A model generated the notes under the pieces. It was not told where the DNA came from, ran no database searches, and saw only the letters and a program-made list of their open reading frames with translations. Below, one piece after another: positions 26,101-32,941 of a stretch of 56,364 nt of DNA. Made by a program: the position numbers and the translations under genes. Positions within the stretch are counted from its first letter, which is position 1. The number at the start of each line of letters is the position of its first letter. The stretch comes from Deltaproteobacteria bacterium (lineage in GTDB: Bacteria; Desulfobacterota; Binatia; UBA9968; JAJDTQ01): NCBI GenBank assembly GCA_026712905.1, contig JAPOPM010000159.1:1-56364 (forward strand), read 5' to 3'.

Positions 26101-27442
26101 TTTCGCGCTCTCGGGCACCAACGCCCACGTGGTGGTGGAGGGTTATCCTGCGCCCGATGACGCCGCGGCACCGGGCGGCGGACCCGAAGCGCCCACGGGC
26201 GCCGGACTCGTGGTCGCGTTGCCGGAGCCGCTGGGGGACCTGTCGTCCGCGGCAGGCGAGCTGGAACCCCGGAGCGTGCGGGTCCTGCCGCTCTCCGGCA
26301 AATCGCCCGGTGCGCTGCGCGAACTGGCGCGACGTTACCTGTCGTGGCTCGACGATCGCGCAGGGGAGTTTTCCTCGGACGATGGCGCCACGGCGCGGGT
26401 CCTCGCGGACATGGCGTGGACGGCGGGAGTGGGAAGGAGCCACTTCGATCACCGGGCGGGGCTCGTGTTCCACGACGTCGAGTCGTTGCGGCGGGAGTTG
26501 AAGGGGGTAGCGGATGCGGACGCTCAGCGGCGTCCGGTGGCGAAGGCGGCCTTCGTCTACGCCGGCAACGGCAGTCAGTGGGTAGGCATGGGCCGCACCC
26601 TCTACGACGTCGAGCCCGTGGTCCGCGCGGTGCTGGACCGTTGCGACGCGACGCTCGGGCAAGAGCGCGGCGGCTCCCTGCTGGAAGTGATGTTCGGCCG
26701 CTCGGGTGCGGCCGGGGACCTGGACGATCCGGTCTGGGCGCAGCCGGCGTTATATGCGCTGGAGTGTGCGTTGACGGCGCTTTGGGCGAGCGTGGGTATT
26801 CGTCCAGCCGTGGCGCTGGGGCAGGATGTGGGAGAGCTTGCGGCCGCGCAGGCGGCCGGCGTGTTCGGTCTGGAGGAGGGGCTGCGGCTGGCCGCGGCCC
26901 GAGGCGTGTTCCTGACGGAACACGGGGCGTCGGAGGCCGCTCCGGCCGCTCTGGAGGCGGCCCTCGCCGATATCGCCGTGGCGCCGCCGTCACGGGTGCT
27001 GGTGAGCGGCGTCACCGGGCGCGCGCTGGAGGCGGCCGACCTGTCCGATGGAAGCTACTGGTCCCGGCAGGCGCGCGCGCCGGCGGCATTGGGCGAGGCC
27101 GTCCCGACGCTGACGGCGCTGGAGGTGAACGTCGTCGTGGAGATAGGCCCGGACGTGGAACTGGGTCCGGCGGTCGTGCGGGAGTGGTCGCTCGCGGCCT
27201 CGGCCGCTCATGGCCCTGCGCTGGTGGCGCTGTCGAGCCTCCGGCGGCCGTCCGCTGATGCGCGGGCGGAAGCCGCCGCCGGCGGGTTCGCCGAGGCGGT
27301 GGCGGACGCCTACGCGGCAGGGATCGAGTTGGCCTTTGCCGGTCTCTTCACCGGGGAGACGCGGCACCGGATCGCGCTTCCGGTATACCCGTTCGAGCGC
27401 CGGCGCCACTGGATCGAAGCATTGAACCGGCCGGAAGAGTGA
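17120..27442 (+). CDS. Reducing, C-methylating type I PKS: KS-AT-DH-MT-ER-KR-ACP-KS-AT*
   Basis: A 3440-aa protein. KS1 about 22-450 (Cys196, His331, His371). AT1 about 583-880 (GHSLGE Ser673, His780). DH about 948-1240 (His981 in HxxxGxxxxP, Asp1154 in DxxxQ). C-methyltransferase about 1290-1660 ('VIEVGAGTGSAT'). KR structural half about 1690-1880; ER about 1890-2200 ('HAGAGGVGLAAIQLA'). KR about 2212-2450 ('GGLGGIG', catalytic-Tyr position is His2359). ACP about 2480-2570 (GIDSLM, Ser2522). KS2 about 2590-3007 (Cys2754, His2889, His2929 intact). AT* about 3130-3400: GHSLGE has become GQDVGE (Asp3236), and about 75-80 residues including the catalytic His are gone. No ACP or TE follows KS2-AT*. 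One full reducing module fits iterative synthesis of a saturated methyl-branched acyl chain. AT1 specificity motif ('PAYH') is unusual and unassigned. Confidence 0.93.
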   Translation: MSRESFDPSPKRGARAPVPAGEPIAIVGMACRFPGAPDIASFWRLLEAGEHAITQGVPGSGVGRIGELFPDAAVQSEACRFGAFVTDIDRFDAAFFRISPVEAALLDPQQRMMLETSWQALEDAGVDPERLKGTRTGVYAGISNNEYRGLILGASETAEPATSLYTVTGTSFNTAIGRVAFALGLEGPAMAVDTACSSSLVAMHQAVSGLQRGEADLALAGGVHAILSGRLFELRGNAGMLAPDGRCKTFDAAANGYVRGEGCGIVVLKRLADAEADGDRIWGVIRAVAVNQDGASPGLTVPSGPAQERVIADALARAGVLPSDVDYVEAHGTGTPVGDPIEAGATGAAYGEGRDPDRPLLIGSVKTNVGHLESAAGVAALIKVVLSMQRGTIPRHLNFREPNPEMEWSRLPLRVTAEPTDWPRRPGLPPLAGISGFGWSGTNAHVVVQGYDAPAATGPMRWPAGPSRAIAVRQAEEPAAPAGLEARRTRLLPLSGKTEDALRGLAGRYLDWLDKHAGEPSSGRGARDSLLSDMAWTASVGRSHFGHRKALPFRDAANLREGLRELAGAGGTTAPVADAPARVAFAYTGQASQWVGMGKDLYETEPVARAVLDRCDAVLREERGVSLLDVMFGRTGDLDDPAWTQPAIYALECALTALWSSLGIRPDVVVGHSLGEIAAAQAAGGFGLEEGLRFAAARGALMGALPGEAAMAAIFATEERVAEAVEQLNAAAGGPGVSIAADNGASQVISGYAADVEAVLARFESEDVQVRRLRKSPAYHSAVVEPALDGVEAALSGVAVAAPSVVFVSTVTGRVTEPGKVLDGGYWRRQARERVAFRSAVETLAELGVDAVVEIGPHAVLGPIVSMAWPAAPVPVLSSLRRPPRDTPADEARDSFVAAAAEAYEAGLPVSFAGLFGGEERRRIALPNYPFVRERHWFRAPRRRRQGAGHPLLGNRHESASGEVTYETEVFPSDPSWLDDHRVFGRLVAPGALYGAMAAAASAAEGAGGGVLEDMQLHNPLIFSERDSGEGDEAGRKMQVLLDAAGDTPSRRVRILSRPDDGERWTLHAEARVAPGAGGPNAEARVDLDSLKAGLSPEDVPAFYRAKAEVGIGLGPAFQTLKAVWSRTGEAVGEVALPKALEGSGLDVHPLLLDGCFQVMAAARGPAGGEGGITYLPFGWDRLWLKGRLPERLVCHVRMREAPSGANPDSESGEPREVLSGELRVYEPDGVLVGEFTGYTVKRATRAALLAAVEGLEELLYEIVWRDRPLAPGMPAADFFPSPAAARGKLFSEYMADEGVEAADRAALLDDLERLSRSYALATLDKLGWERKVGAAVDSEELRQRLEVQPEHQRLFRRLLEMLARAGVVEETDGRFTVRVGSGDALPEEMHDDPDAFAVRMLGLYSHGTTEIGLFRRSAGALAEVLRGHADPLTLLFSSGEPTAADLYLKAPAARAANRMLADAVRVLVAGLPEGRRLRVIEVGAGTGSATASVLPELPAGRFDYTYTDISAGFFAEAEARFGDAGGAIQYRVLDIEKEPLPQGFDLHGYDLLIASNVLHATRYLQETLAHCRDLLAPSGQLLALENQRGQGWLDLTFGQLDGWWRFADHYRPHHALAGPPVWRQALGDVGFAAADVLGVDESDAAGPPDRGVVLAQGPVEVAEERGLWVLAADRGGAAAELAAALAARNQMVVLAGAKEGSDGRSPEDGAGVVERAVEPLRRESWEALLRGLPNEVPLSGVVHSAGLDGHGPEATTDEMAEDAKQAAAGALALLQGVVDSDAVPGKGLWLLTRGAQVLERESRGELAGALLWGMGKVVAREAPHLQPRMIDLDPEAAAPPEALAEELLYPDAETHVAYRRGSRRAARLVRAGAGMERLALPDEPGWVVSPDPGGVLEGLDVEPVPARALEPREVRVAVEAAGLNFWDVFRSLGFIQEGLLGGEMCGHVLETGSEVTAVEPGDRVVGLGFGTFTPEVVTREEMVALAPEGMPLTALATLPTAFVSAALSYELAELKAGDRVLIHAGAGGVGLAAIQLAQAAGAEGFTTASAPKQAYLRSLGVTHVFDSRSTAFGKEVLDATGGAGVGVVVNSLTGEGFIDASLSCLARGGRFVELARRDILSEEEMAAVRPDVAYFILELDVLKSDDPARAGTALNKVMEQLAAGEVRPLIHSRWPLAETGEAMRFMRAARHVGKIVLAAPPLANGGLRQDRTYLVTGGLGGIGCVLAEWLADRGAGAIVLNGRRDPDPAVAETIAALRARGAAVRVELADVTDGAAVDAMLERIEQDLPPLGGVIHSVGVLSDAALGNQNWERFEAVLWPKVLGAWHLHRATADRDLDMFVLFSSVAGVLGNPGQANHAAANAFLDQLAAHRRARGLPGQTIAWGAWAGLGEAEEQRERIARQLEASGTGWMSPQQGLRAFDRMVRQDPASAMVAAVDWASYGEAVQETPAFLEELLSTDSDGAGDVAALADDLPSMLRATPAAGREALLVSFLQQEVQAVLRLPSAPAPTVAFFDLGIDSLMAVELRNRLNRAFAGEYVAPNTVVFDYPDIAALAHHLAGELGEAGAGATEVVSAPEPPPRERLDDDGIAIVGMACRFPGAPDLAAFWRQLEAGTDAVTDGRPDPGSWDGVVGDPASPDEWSRVGGFIEDIDKFDAAFFRITPIEARMMDPRQRLLLETSWHALEDAGIDPETLRGSRTGVYAGVSNGDYRDLALAMGRSHGYLGTTTSVATGRVAFVLGLNGPAVPVDVACASSLAAVHQAVSALRQGEVDLALVGGVNAMLSPTVTMFMREAGMLSASGRCRTFDAGADGFVRGEGCGMVVLKRLREAQADGDRIWGVVRGSAVNQNGAAAGLTVPNGPAQERVIEDALSRAGIAPAEGDYLEAHGAGSDLGDPIEVNAAASAYGRGREEARPLLMGSVKTNIGHLECAAGVASLIKTVLAMHHGVIPRHLHFHEPNPHLDWDDLPVRVVSEATEWPLRPDHPPRAGVSAFALSGTNAHVVVEGYPAPDDAAAPGGGPEAPTGAGLVVALPEPLGDLSSAAGELEPRSVRVLPLSGKSPGALRELARRYLSWLDDRAGEFSSDDGATARVLADMAWTAGVGRSHFDHRAGLVFHDVESLRRELKGVADADAQRRPVAKAAFVYAGNGSQWVGMGRTLYDVEPVVRAVLDRCDATLGQERGGSLLEVMFGRSGAAGDLDDPVWAQPALYALECALTALWASVGIRPAVALGQDVGELAAAQAAGVFGLEEGLRLAAARGVFLTEHGASEAAPAALEAALADIAVAPPSRVLVSGVTGRALEAADLSDGSYWSRQARAPAALGEAVPTLTALEVNVVVEIGPDVELGPAVVREWSLAASAAHGPALVALSSLRRPSADARAEAAAGGFAEAVADAYAAGIELAFAGLFTGETRHRIALPVYPFERRRHWIEALNRPEE

Positions 27443-27612
27443 ACTGGCCGGTTTTGGGAGCGCATCCGTGGACGGAGGGAGAGGGGTTTCACATCCCTTG
27501 AGCGTTGCTTGTCGACGGCGTCCTGTGGTACGAAGCGCCCATCGTGGAACGAAGGGTGCACATACTTGGCCCGTTCGGCAGGCGGGTGGATTGTTGAAAA
27601 GGAGGAACACTC

Positions 27613-27837
27613 ATGGCAGCGAGCGAAGATCGCATCAAGCAAATGTTCGAAGAAAACCTGGGCCGGCCCGCGAATCCCGACGTCAGCGCCGCTGATTCGG
27701 GCGTGTCGTCGTTGGATGCCGTCGCGTTCATCAAGGCGGTCGGCGAGTCGTTCAACGTCTCGATTCCCCCCGCGGACGCCGCGAAGTTCGCTACCTTGCG
27801 TGACTTGATCAACTACGTGGATTCCCACACTGGGTGA
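27613..27837 (+). CDS. Free-standing acyl carrier protein
   Basis: A 74-aa single ACP. Helix 2 carries 'GVSSLDAVAFI', where Ser33 before Leu-Asp is the phosphopantetheine site; the usual preceding Asp is Ser. The length and acidic composition fit a discrete type II ACP. AGGAGG ends about 8 nt before the ATG, a very strong ribosome-binding site, suggesting higher expression than the PKS. It lies 170 nt after the PKS, which ends in KS-AT* without its own ACP, so it is the natural carrier partner for that terminal KS (inference). In the 170-nt gap I see no gene and only a weak TTGCTT-N18-TACGAA promoter-like pair. Confidence 0.88.
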   Translation: MAASEDRIKQMFEENLGRPANPDVSAADSGVSSLDAVAFIKAVGESFNVSIPPADAAKFATLRDLINYVDSHTG

Positions 27838-27853
27838 AACGTCCCCAGAGACC

Positions 27854-28750
27854 GTGTGGAATGTGCCGGAGCCGCTTTCCACCCTTGACGTCCGCGTGGA
27901 CGATGACACGGTCATCGTCCTGCGGCGTCACGGTAATCCGGCAGGCCCACGGCTGGTCCTGAGCCACGGTAACGGACTCGCCATCGATCTCTACTATCCG
28001 TTCTGGTCGCTGCTGGCGGGTGATTTCGATCTGGTCGTCTACGACCTGAGAAACCACGGCTGGAACCGGGTCAGCAGGTCGGAAAGTCACAATGTCGCAA
28101 GATTCGCCCGCGACCACGACCTGCTTCTCCAGGCCATCGATGACCATTTCGGCGACAAGCCCAAGATCGGCGTCTTCCATTCCGTAGCGGCCCTGACCAC
28201 GCTCTTGTCGGCCAATCTGGGCAGCGAGTTCGCGGCGCGTGTCCTGTTCGATCCGCCCGTGTGCAAGCGCGGACTGAACTACGAGGAATTCGATGCCGCC
28301 GCCGACCGCGTGGCAGGCATGGTACGCCACCGCACACCCCGGTTCGAGAGCGAGCAACAGTTCGCCGAGCTCCTTCCCTATTTGCCGACATTCCAACGCG
28401 CCGTTCCCGGCGTGTGCGATCTCATGGCGAGGACGACCCTCCGCGAGTCGGCCGACGGAGATGGCTACGAGCTCCGCTGTCCGCGTGACTACGAAGCGCA
28501 GATTATCCAATACGCCGCGCCGTTCGCGGTGATGGTGGAGCTGGACAAGCTCCGCTCCCCGACCAAGGTCATCGGTGCCGATCCCACGTTGCCGTTCTCC
28601 TACTTGCCGACGCTGGACCTCAGTCACATGCTGACCGTCGACTACGACTTCGTGCCCGAGACGACACACTTTCTCCAACTCGAAGAACCGGAGAATTGCG
28701 TCAGCATCATGCTTGAGTTCCTGGACCGGCACGACCTCTTGAGTTCGTAG
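27854..28750 (+). CDS. Alpha/beta-hydrolase, probable product-release thioesterase of the PKS
   Basis: A 298-aa alpha/beta-hydrolase. The oxyanion-hole motif is 'LSHGNGLAIDLY'. The nucleophile elbow is 'GVFHSVAAL' (Ser110; the usual final Gly is Ala), with 'YDLRNHGWN' after strand 4. The catalytic His is probably His272 in 'VPETTHFLQLEEP'. It starts with GTG 16 nt after the ACP stop, in the same operon as the PKS, which has no thioesterase domain. It is therefore the best candidate for chain release by hydrolysis or transfer. A general esterase role cannot be excluded. Confidence 0.8.
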   Translation: MWNVPEPLSTLDVRVDDDTVIVLRRHGNPAGPRLVLSHGNGLAIDLYYPFWSLLAGDFDLVVYDLRNHGWNRVSRSESHNVARFARDHDLLLQAIDDHFGDKPKIGVFHSVAALTTLLSANLGSEFAARVLFDPPVCKRGLNYEEFDAAADRVAGMVRHRTPRFESEQQFAELLPYLPTFQRAVPGVCDLMARTTLRESADGDGYELRCPRDYEAQIIQYAAPFAVMVELDKLRSPTKVIGADPTLPFSYLPTLDLSHMLTVDYDFVPETTHFLQLEEPENCVSIMLEFLDRHDLLSS

Positions 28751-28861
28751 ACGCCAGGCTGCATATTCCACAAAGGCGCGGGTTCATCGTGCCATGCTCT
28801 CGTCGGTGGCGGCAGCCGCGAGGGGAGGCTCACCGGCATGCCGCCTTGAGCGTTCTTGGCC

Positions 28862-29458
28862 ATGCGAAACCAATTCGAAATACCCACCGTCCTGGAGGAT
28901 ACCGGCCGCGGCGAGCGCGCCTACGACCTCTACTCCCGCATGCTAAAGGACCGCATCGTCTTTCTCGTGGGGGAGATCGACGATCCGGTGGCCAACACCA
29001 TCGCGGCCCAGCTCCTTTACCTCGAGTCCGACGATCCCACTCAGGACATCTACCTGTACGTCAACTCGCCCGGCGGGCTGATCACCGCGGGGCTCGCCAT
29101 CTACGATACCATGCAGTACATCCAGGCGGACGTGGCTACGGTGTGCGTCGGCGAAGCCGCCAGCATGGGCGCGCTGCTGTTGGCCGGCGGCGCTTCGGGA
29201 AAGCGTTTTGCCTTGCCCCACGCGCGCATCATGATCCACCAGCCGCTGGGGGGTTATCGGGGATCGGCCGCGGACATCGACATCCACGCCAGGGAGATGC
29301 TGCGGGTACGCGAGGAAGTGAACCAGATACTGGTCAAACACACCGGCCAGGACCTGGAGACCATCGAGAGTGACACCCAGCGCGACCGCTACATGACCGC
29401 GCCCATGGCCCTGGAGTACCACATCATCGACGAGGTACTCGTCAAACGGTCGGCGTAA
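28862..29458 (+). CDS. clpP: ATP-dependent Clp protease proteolytic subunit
   Basis: A 198-aa ClpP of standard length. The catalytic residues are present: Ser in '[11 protein letters not shown]', His in '[11 protein letters not shown]' and Asp in 'DTQRDRYM'. It forms the 14-mer peptidase chamber that works with ClpX/ClpA, neither of which is in the window, so this may be a second, unlinked clpP. The start is the ATG at 28862; an in-frame TTG two codons earlier is possible. It stands alone: the PKS operon hydrolase ends 111 nt upstream, and the next gene converges 15 nt downstream. Confidence 0.93.
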   Translation: MRNQFEIPTVLEDTGRGERAYDLYSRMLKDRIVFLVGEIDDPVANTIAAQLLYLESDDPTQDIYLYVNSPGGLITAGLAIYDTMQYIQADVATVCVGEAASMGALLLAGGASGKRFALPHARIMIHQPLGGYRGSAADIDIHAREMLRVREEVNQILVKHTGQDLETIESDTQRDRYMTAPMALEYHIIDEVLVKRSA

Positions 29459-29473
29459 ACCGGGTTCCCTGTC

Positions 29474-30583
29474 TCAGCCGAAACGGGCGGGGGAGAAGTC
29501 GGGGTCCGGGTCGGCGCCGAAGAGGAGGTTGGCGGCCAGGGAGCCCACCGCCGCGCTGGTGGTGACGCCGTGGCCGGCGAGTCCCGCCACCCAGAAGAAA
29601 CCGTCTACTTGAGGATCCCATCCGATGACGAAGCGGTTGTCGTCGCTGAACGTCCGGAGGCCCGCCCAGTAGCGCGCGATGGCGATGTCGGGGAACTTGG
29701 GATAGACGGTCGCCAGCCTCTCCGCCAGCAGCTCCATGGCGCGGATGTCGGTGGGCGGGTCGCACGGCGGCATGTCCTCCTCGTCACATGGGCACAGCAT
29801 GAGGCCGCCGGAGTTGGGCTGGAAGTAGATCTCGTCCGAGACGTTGAGGCAAAAGGGCCACTCGGGCTTGACCCAGTCGAGCGGCGGGGTCACGAACAGG
29901 TGCCGGCGCCGCGGATGGAACGCGATGGGCGCCGCTCCGGCCATCACGCCCACGGGTCCGGCCCAGGGTCCGGCCGCGTTCACCACCACGTCGGCTTCCA
30001 GGAAACCCTGATCCGTGGCGACGCCTTGTACGCGCCCGTCGTGCATGCGTATCTCGCGCACGGTTTCGCCGTAACGGATCGCCGCGCCGCCTCTCTGGGC
30101 CACCCGGAGATACCCGGAGAGCAGGGCGTTGATGTCGATGACGCCGTCCGAGGCGCACCACACGGCGCCGTCCAGGGCGCCCCCTTCGATCAGCGGCATG
30201 GCCGCCAGCGTCTTCTCGGGTGACCACAACTCGACGTCGAGGCCGCGCCCGCGCGCCAGCTCCGCGTCCCCGCACAAAGCCTCCCATTGTGCCCCGCGCC
30301 CGAGGATCAGGCATCCGATGGTGTCGTACGAGACCGGCACGGGCCAGCCGGGCGGGGGGGTGCGGATGAACTCGGCGGATTTCGCCGCCATGTTGCCGAC
30401 GGAGGGCTCGGAGAGCACCTGCCGAATGAAGCCCGCGTTGCGGCCGGACGAGTGGAAACCGGCCACGGCTTCCTGCTCCAGGATCACCATCCGCCGGGCG
30501 CCGCGGTAAGCCAGGTGGCAGGCCGTGGCCGCTCCGGCGAATCCGGCGCCGATGATCACGTATCTTGCGTCTTCGGGTCGCAT
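29474..30583 (-). CDS. FAD-dependent oxidoreductase (DAO family)
   Basis: A 369-aa flavoprotein of the D-amino-acid oxidase/glycine oxidase family. The N-terminal dinucleotide fold is 'VIIGAGFAGAATACHLA', followed by 'SSGRNAGFIRQ', 'VVNAAGPWAG' and the C-terminal FAD motif 'FFWVAGLAGHGVTTSAAVG'. It would oxidise the CN or CO bond of an amino or hydroxy acid, passing electrons to O2 or an acceptor. The substrate is not readable. It is followed in the same direction by a threonine-aldolase gene upstream on the map (72 nt gap), so amino-acid breakdown is plausible. It converges on clpP. Confidence 0.85.
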   Translation of the reverse strand: MRPEDARYVIIGAGFAGAATACHLAYRGARRMVILEQEAVAGFHSSGRNAGFIRQVLSEPSVGNMAAKSAEFIRTPPPGWPVPVSYDTIGCLILGRGAQWEALCGDAELARGRGLDVELWSPEKTLAAMPLIEGGALDGAVWCASDGVIDINALLSGYLRVAQRGGAAIRYGETVREIRMHDGRVQGVATDQGFLEADVVVNAAGPWAGPVGVMAGAAPIAFHPRRRHLFVTPPLDWVKPEWPFCLNVSDEIYFQPNSGGLMLCPCDEEDMPPCDPPTDIRAMELLAERLATVYPKFPDIAIARYWAGLRTFSDDNRFVIGWDPQVDGFFWVAGLAGHGVTTSAAVGSLAANLLFGADPDPDFSPARFG

Positions 30584-30655
30584 TGGGTCAGGGAAGCGGT
30601 GGTTCGGCGGCGCGGCACGCCGCGCTGCGTCATCGGACCGGCGGCGCGCGGCGTC

Positions 30656-31684
30656 TCAGGCCTCGCGCAACACCTCGCGGATCCGCTCGATCGCGTTGTG
30701 GATGTCGGCGGCCGAGATCTGGAGGTGCGTCACCGCGCGCAGCCAGCCGTTGCCCACGTGGTTCATGAGTACGCCCTTGCCACGCAACGCTTCCACCATG
30801 GCCGGTCCGTCGGGCGCGCGCCAATAGACCATGTTGGTGGCTGGGTCGGCGATCTCCACCTCAAGCGGCCTGCCATTGTGCATGAATTCTTCCAGGCCGT
30901 GTGCGAGGGCGGCGGCGTGGCGGTGGTCTTCCGGCAGACGCCGCCGATGCTGCCGAACTCCGTACAGCGCGGCCGCGGCCAGGAACCCTGCCTGGCGCAT
31001 GCCGCCGCCCAGGCGCTTGCGGATCTTGCGCGCGTGCGCGATGGCGTCGCGGCCGCCGGCCAGGGCGGAGCCCACGGGCGCGCCCAGGCCCTTGGAGAAG
31101 CATACCGCCACCGTGTCGAAACCCGCCGCCAGATCGCGCTCGGAATCGCCCGTGGCGGCGGCCGCGTTCCACAGCCGGGCGCCGTCGCAGTGGGTCTTGA
31201 GGCCCAATCCGCGCGCCGTCGTCACGATCCGCTGTGCCTCCCGGCAGCCCAGGGCGCGGCCGCGGCCGCGGTTATGCGTGTTCTCCACCAGGATCAGGGC
31301 GGAGGGGGACTCGTGCAGTCCGTCGGCGCGGAAGCGGCTCGTGATGGCCGCGTCGGACAGCTTTTCCTGAAACGGGATGATGTCGAACTGAACGCCGGAG
31401 AGCGCCGCCCCGGCACCGGCCTCGTAGGCGAAGGTGTGCGACCCTTCCTCGCACAGCACCGAGTCGCCCGGGTGCGTGTGGAGCCGGATGGCGATCTGGT
31501 TGGCCATGGAGCCGGACGGCGTGAACACCGCGGCCTCCTTGCCCAGGATGCCCGCCACCTCTTCCTCCAGCCGGTTGATGCTGGGATCCTCGCTGTAGAC
31601 GTCGTCCCCCACCTCGGCCGCGGTCATGGCCTTGAGCATGTCGGGTGTGGGCGTCGTAACCGTGTCGGAGCGGAGGTCGATCAT
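30656..31684 (-). CDS. ltaE: Low-specificity L-threonine aldolase
   Basis: A 342-aa PLP enzyme of the threonine aldolase family, normal length. Signatures: '[16 protein letters not shown]', '[11 protein letters not shown]', '[13 protein letters not shown]', '[10 protein letters not shown]' (PLP-interacting Asp) and the Schiff-base Lys in '[12 protein letters not shown]'. It cleaves L-threonine or L-allo-threonine to glycine and acetaldehyde. It overlaps the RodZ-like gene by 4 nt (ATGA), so the two are co-transcribed although their functions look unrelated. Acetaldehyde from this reaction is a possible substrate of the AOR elsewhere in the window (speculative). Confidence 0.9.
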   Translation of the reverse strand: MIDLRSDTVTTPTPDMLKAMTAAEVGDDVYSEDPSINRLEEEVAGILGKEAAVFTPSGSMANQIAIRLHTHPGDSVLCEEGSHTFAYEAGAGAALSGVQFDIIPFQEKLSDAAITSRFRADGLHESPSALILVENTHNRGRGRALGCREAQRIVTTARGLGLKTHCDGARLWNAAAATGDSERDLAAGFDTVAVCFSKGLGAPVGSALAGGRDAIAHARKIRKRLGGGMRQAGFLAAAALYGVRQHRRRLPEDHRHAAALAHGLEEFMHNGRPLEVEIADPATNMVYWRAPDGPAMVEALRGKGVLMNHVGNGWLRAVTHLQISAADIHNAIERIREVLREA

Positions 31685-32796
31685 GGGGTTGCCTGCTCGG
31701 GGCGCGGCAGCTTGTAGTTCCGGACCACCTGCCCGGACGTGCCGACGGCCGGAAGTTCTTCCTCGTTGAGGGTCAGGCGCACGCCGCCAGCGTTCCCGAA
31801 GGTGATGGTGAACCCGGTGTCGGCGGACAGCGTGGCGCTCTGACCGGGATCCAGCATGAAGTCGCGCGACGGTCTGTCGTCCACCCAGACCCGCAGCCAG
31901 GAACGGGCGTCGGCCGCGATGGTGAGGGTGTGTGTGGACGCGGCCGCGGCGCCATCGGCTTGCACCGGCTCGGTACTCGCGGTCGCGATGTCCGGTTGCG
32001 TTTGCTGGGCCGGCGGCTCGGTGCCTTCCGCTGTCTCCGAGGCCGCCGCGGTCTCTTCTGTTGCCCTCTGGCTGGCCGGCGTCTGCTCCACCGCCGGCGC
32101 CGAGGCTACCTCCCGCGGAACGTCGGTTTGAGCCGGCTCGGAGTCGGATGGTGCCGCGGAGTCGTTCGACACTGTTTCCACGGGTTCGGTAGACGGCTCG
32201 GGCACGGCCGCGGGCTCCGAGACCGCGCCGGCCAGGCTTCGCACCTGCTCGGCGCCAACAGGCGCGGTCTCGTCGGCTTCCGGTTGGAGCACCGAGTTCG
32301 GCTCGGTGCTCGGGAGAGGCGTTTGAGGGACGGCCGAGGCCGGCAAGGACGGCGTCACGGCGACTTCCCGCGCGTTGTCGGGCGGTGCCTCGACGGTCGG
32401 GCGTTCCGTAAACGTGCGTACAAGATGGAGCAGTTTCTCCAGCGTGGGATCGTAGACGTACACGCCGGCGGCGATCATCAGCAGGACGAACAGGAAGGCG
32501 ACCGTGGCCGCCTTCCTGGAACGGGGCTCCTTCGCGGGAGGCGTGGGCAAGGCGTCCGCGGCGCGGTTCTCGCGCACGAACTGGGCCGCCAGCGTCTCCA
32601 CCTCGATCTCGAGGTACGCGGCGTAGGTGCGCAGGAAGTGGACCATGTAGAGCCGGTCCGACACCAGGCGATCATTTCCGCCGCCTTCCAGGATCTCCAG
32701 GTAGTACTGCGGAATGCGCGTCGATTCCGCCGCCTGGCCCAAGGTCAGACCCTTTTGCTCTCGTGCTTCTCGGATATAGTCGGCAGTGGCGCTCAC
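31681..32796 (-). CDS. RodZ-like helix-turn-helix membrane protein (DUF4115)
   Basis: A 371-aa bitopic protein. An N-terminal HTH_25 domain (about 3-75; '[22 protein letters not shown]', 'YLEILEGG', 'FLRTYAAYL') leads to a basic stretch and one transmembrane helix (about 96-113). A long Pro/Ser/Thr/Glu-rich low-complexity spacer (about 125-290) follows, then a DUF4115 domain (about 295-365; '[27 protein letters not shown]'). In rod-shaped bacteria RodZ links MreB to the cell-wall synthesis machinery. The start is GTG. MreB is not in the window. Confidence 0.85.
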   Translation of the reverse strand: MSATADYIREAREQKGLTLGQAAESTRIPQYYLEILEGGGNDRLVSDRLYMVHFLRTYAAYLEIEVETLAAQFVRENRAADALPTPPAKEPRSRKAATVAFLFVLLMIAAGVYVYDPTLEKLLHLVRTFTERPTVEAPPDNAREVAVTPSLPASAVPQTPLPSTEPNSVLQPEADETAPVGAEQVRSLAGAVSEPAAVPEPSTEPVETVSNDSAAPSDSEPAQTDVPREVASAPAVEQTPASQRATEETAAASETAEGTEPPAQQTQPDIATASTEPVQADGAAAASTHTLTIAADARSWLRVWVDDRPSRDFMLDPGQSATLSADTGFTITFGNAGGVRLTLNEEELPAVGTSGQVVRNYKLPRPEQATP

Positions 32797-32941
32797 GAAT
32801 CTCGGGATATCGGTTGTCGGGCGCGCCCGTGCCGCTGGGTTCGTGGCTACGCGACGCGCACGGGGCCTTTCCTGTACCGAAGTTTATATAACGAAATCGC
32901 GGTCCAGGCTAGGGAACGCTCCTCCCGGCCCGGTCGAGCCG

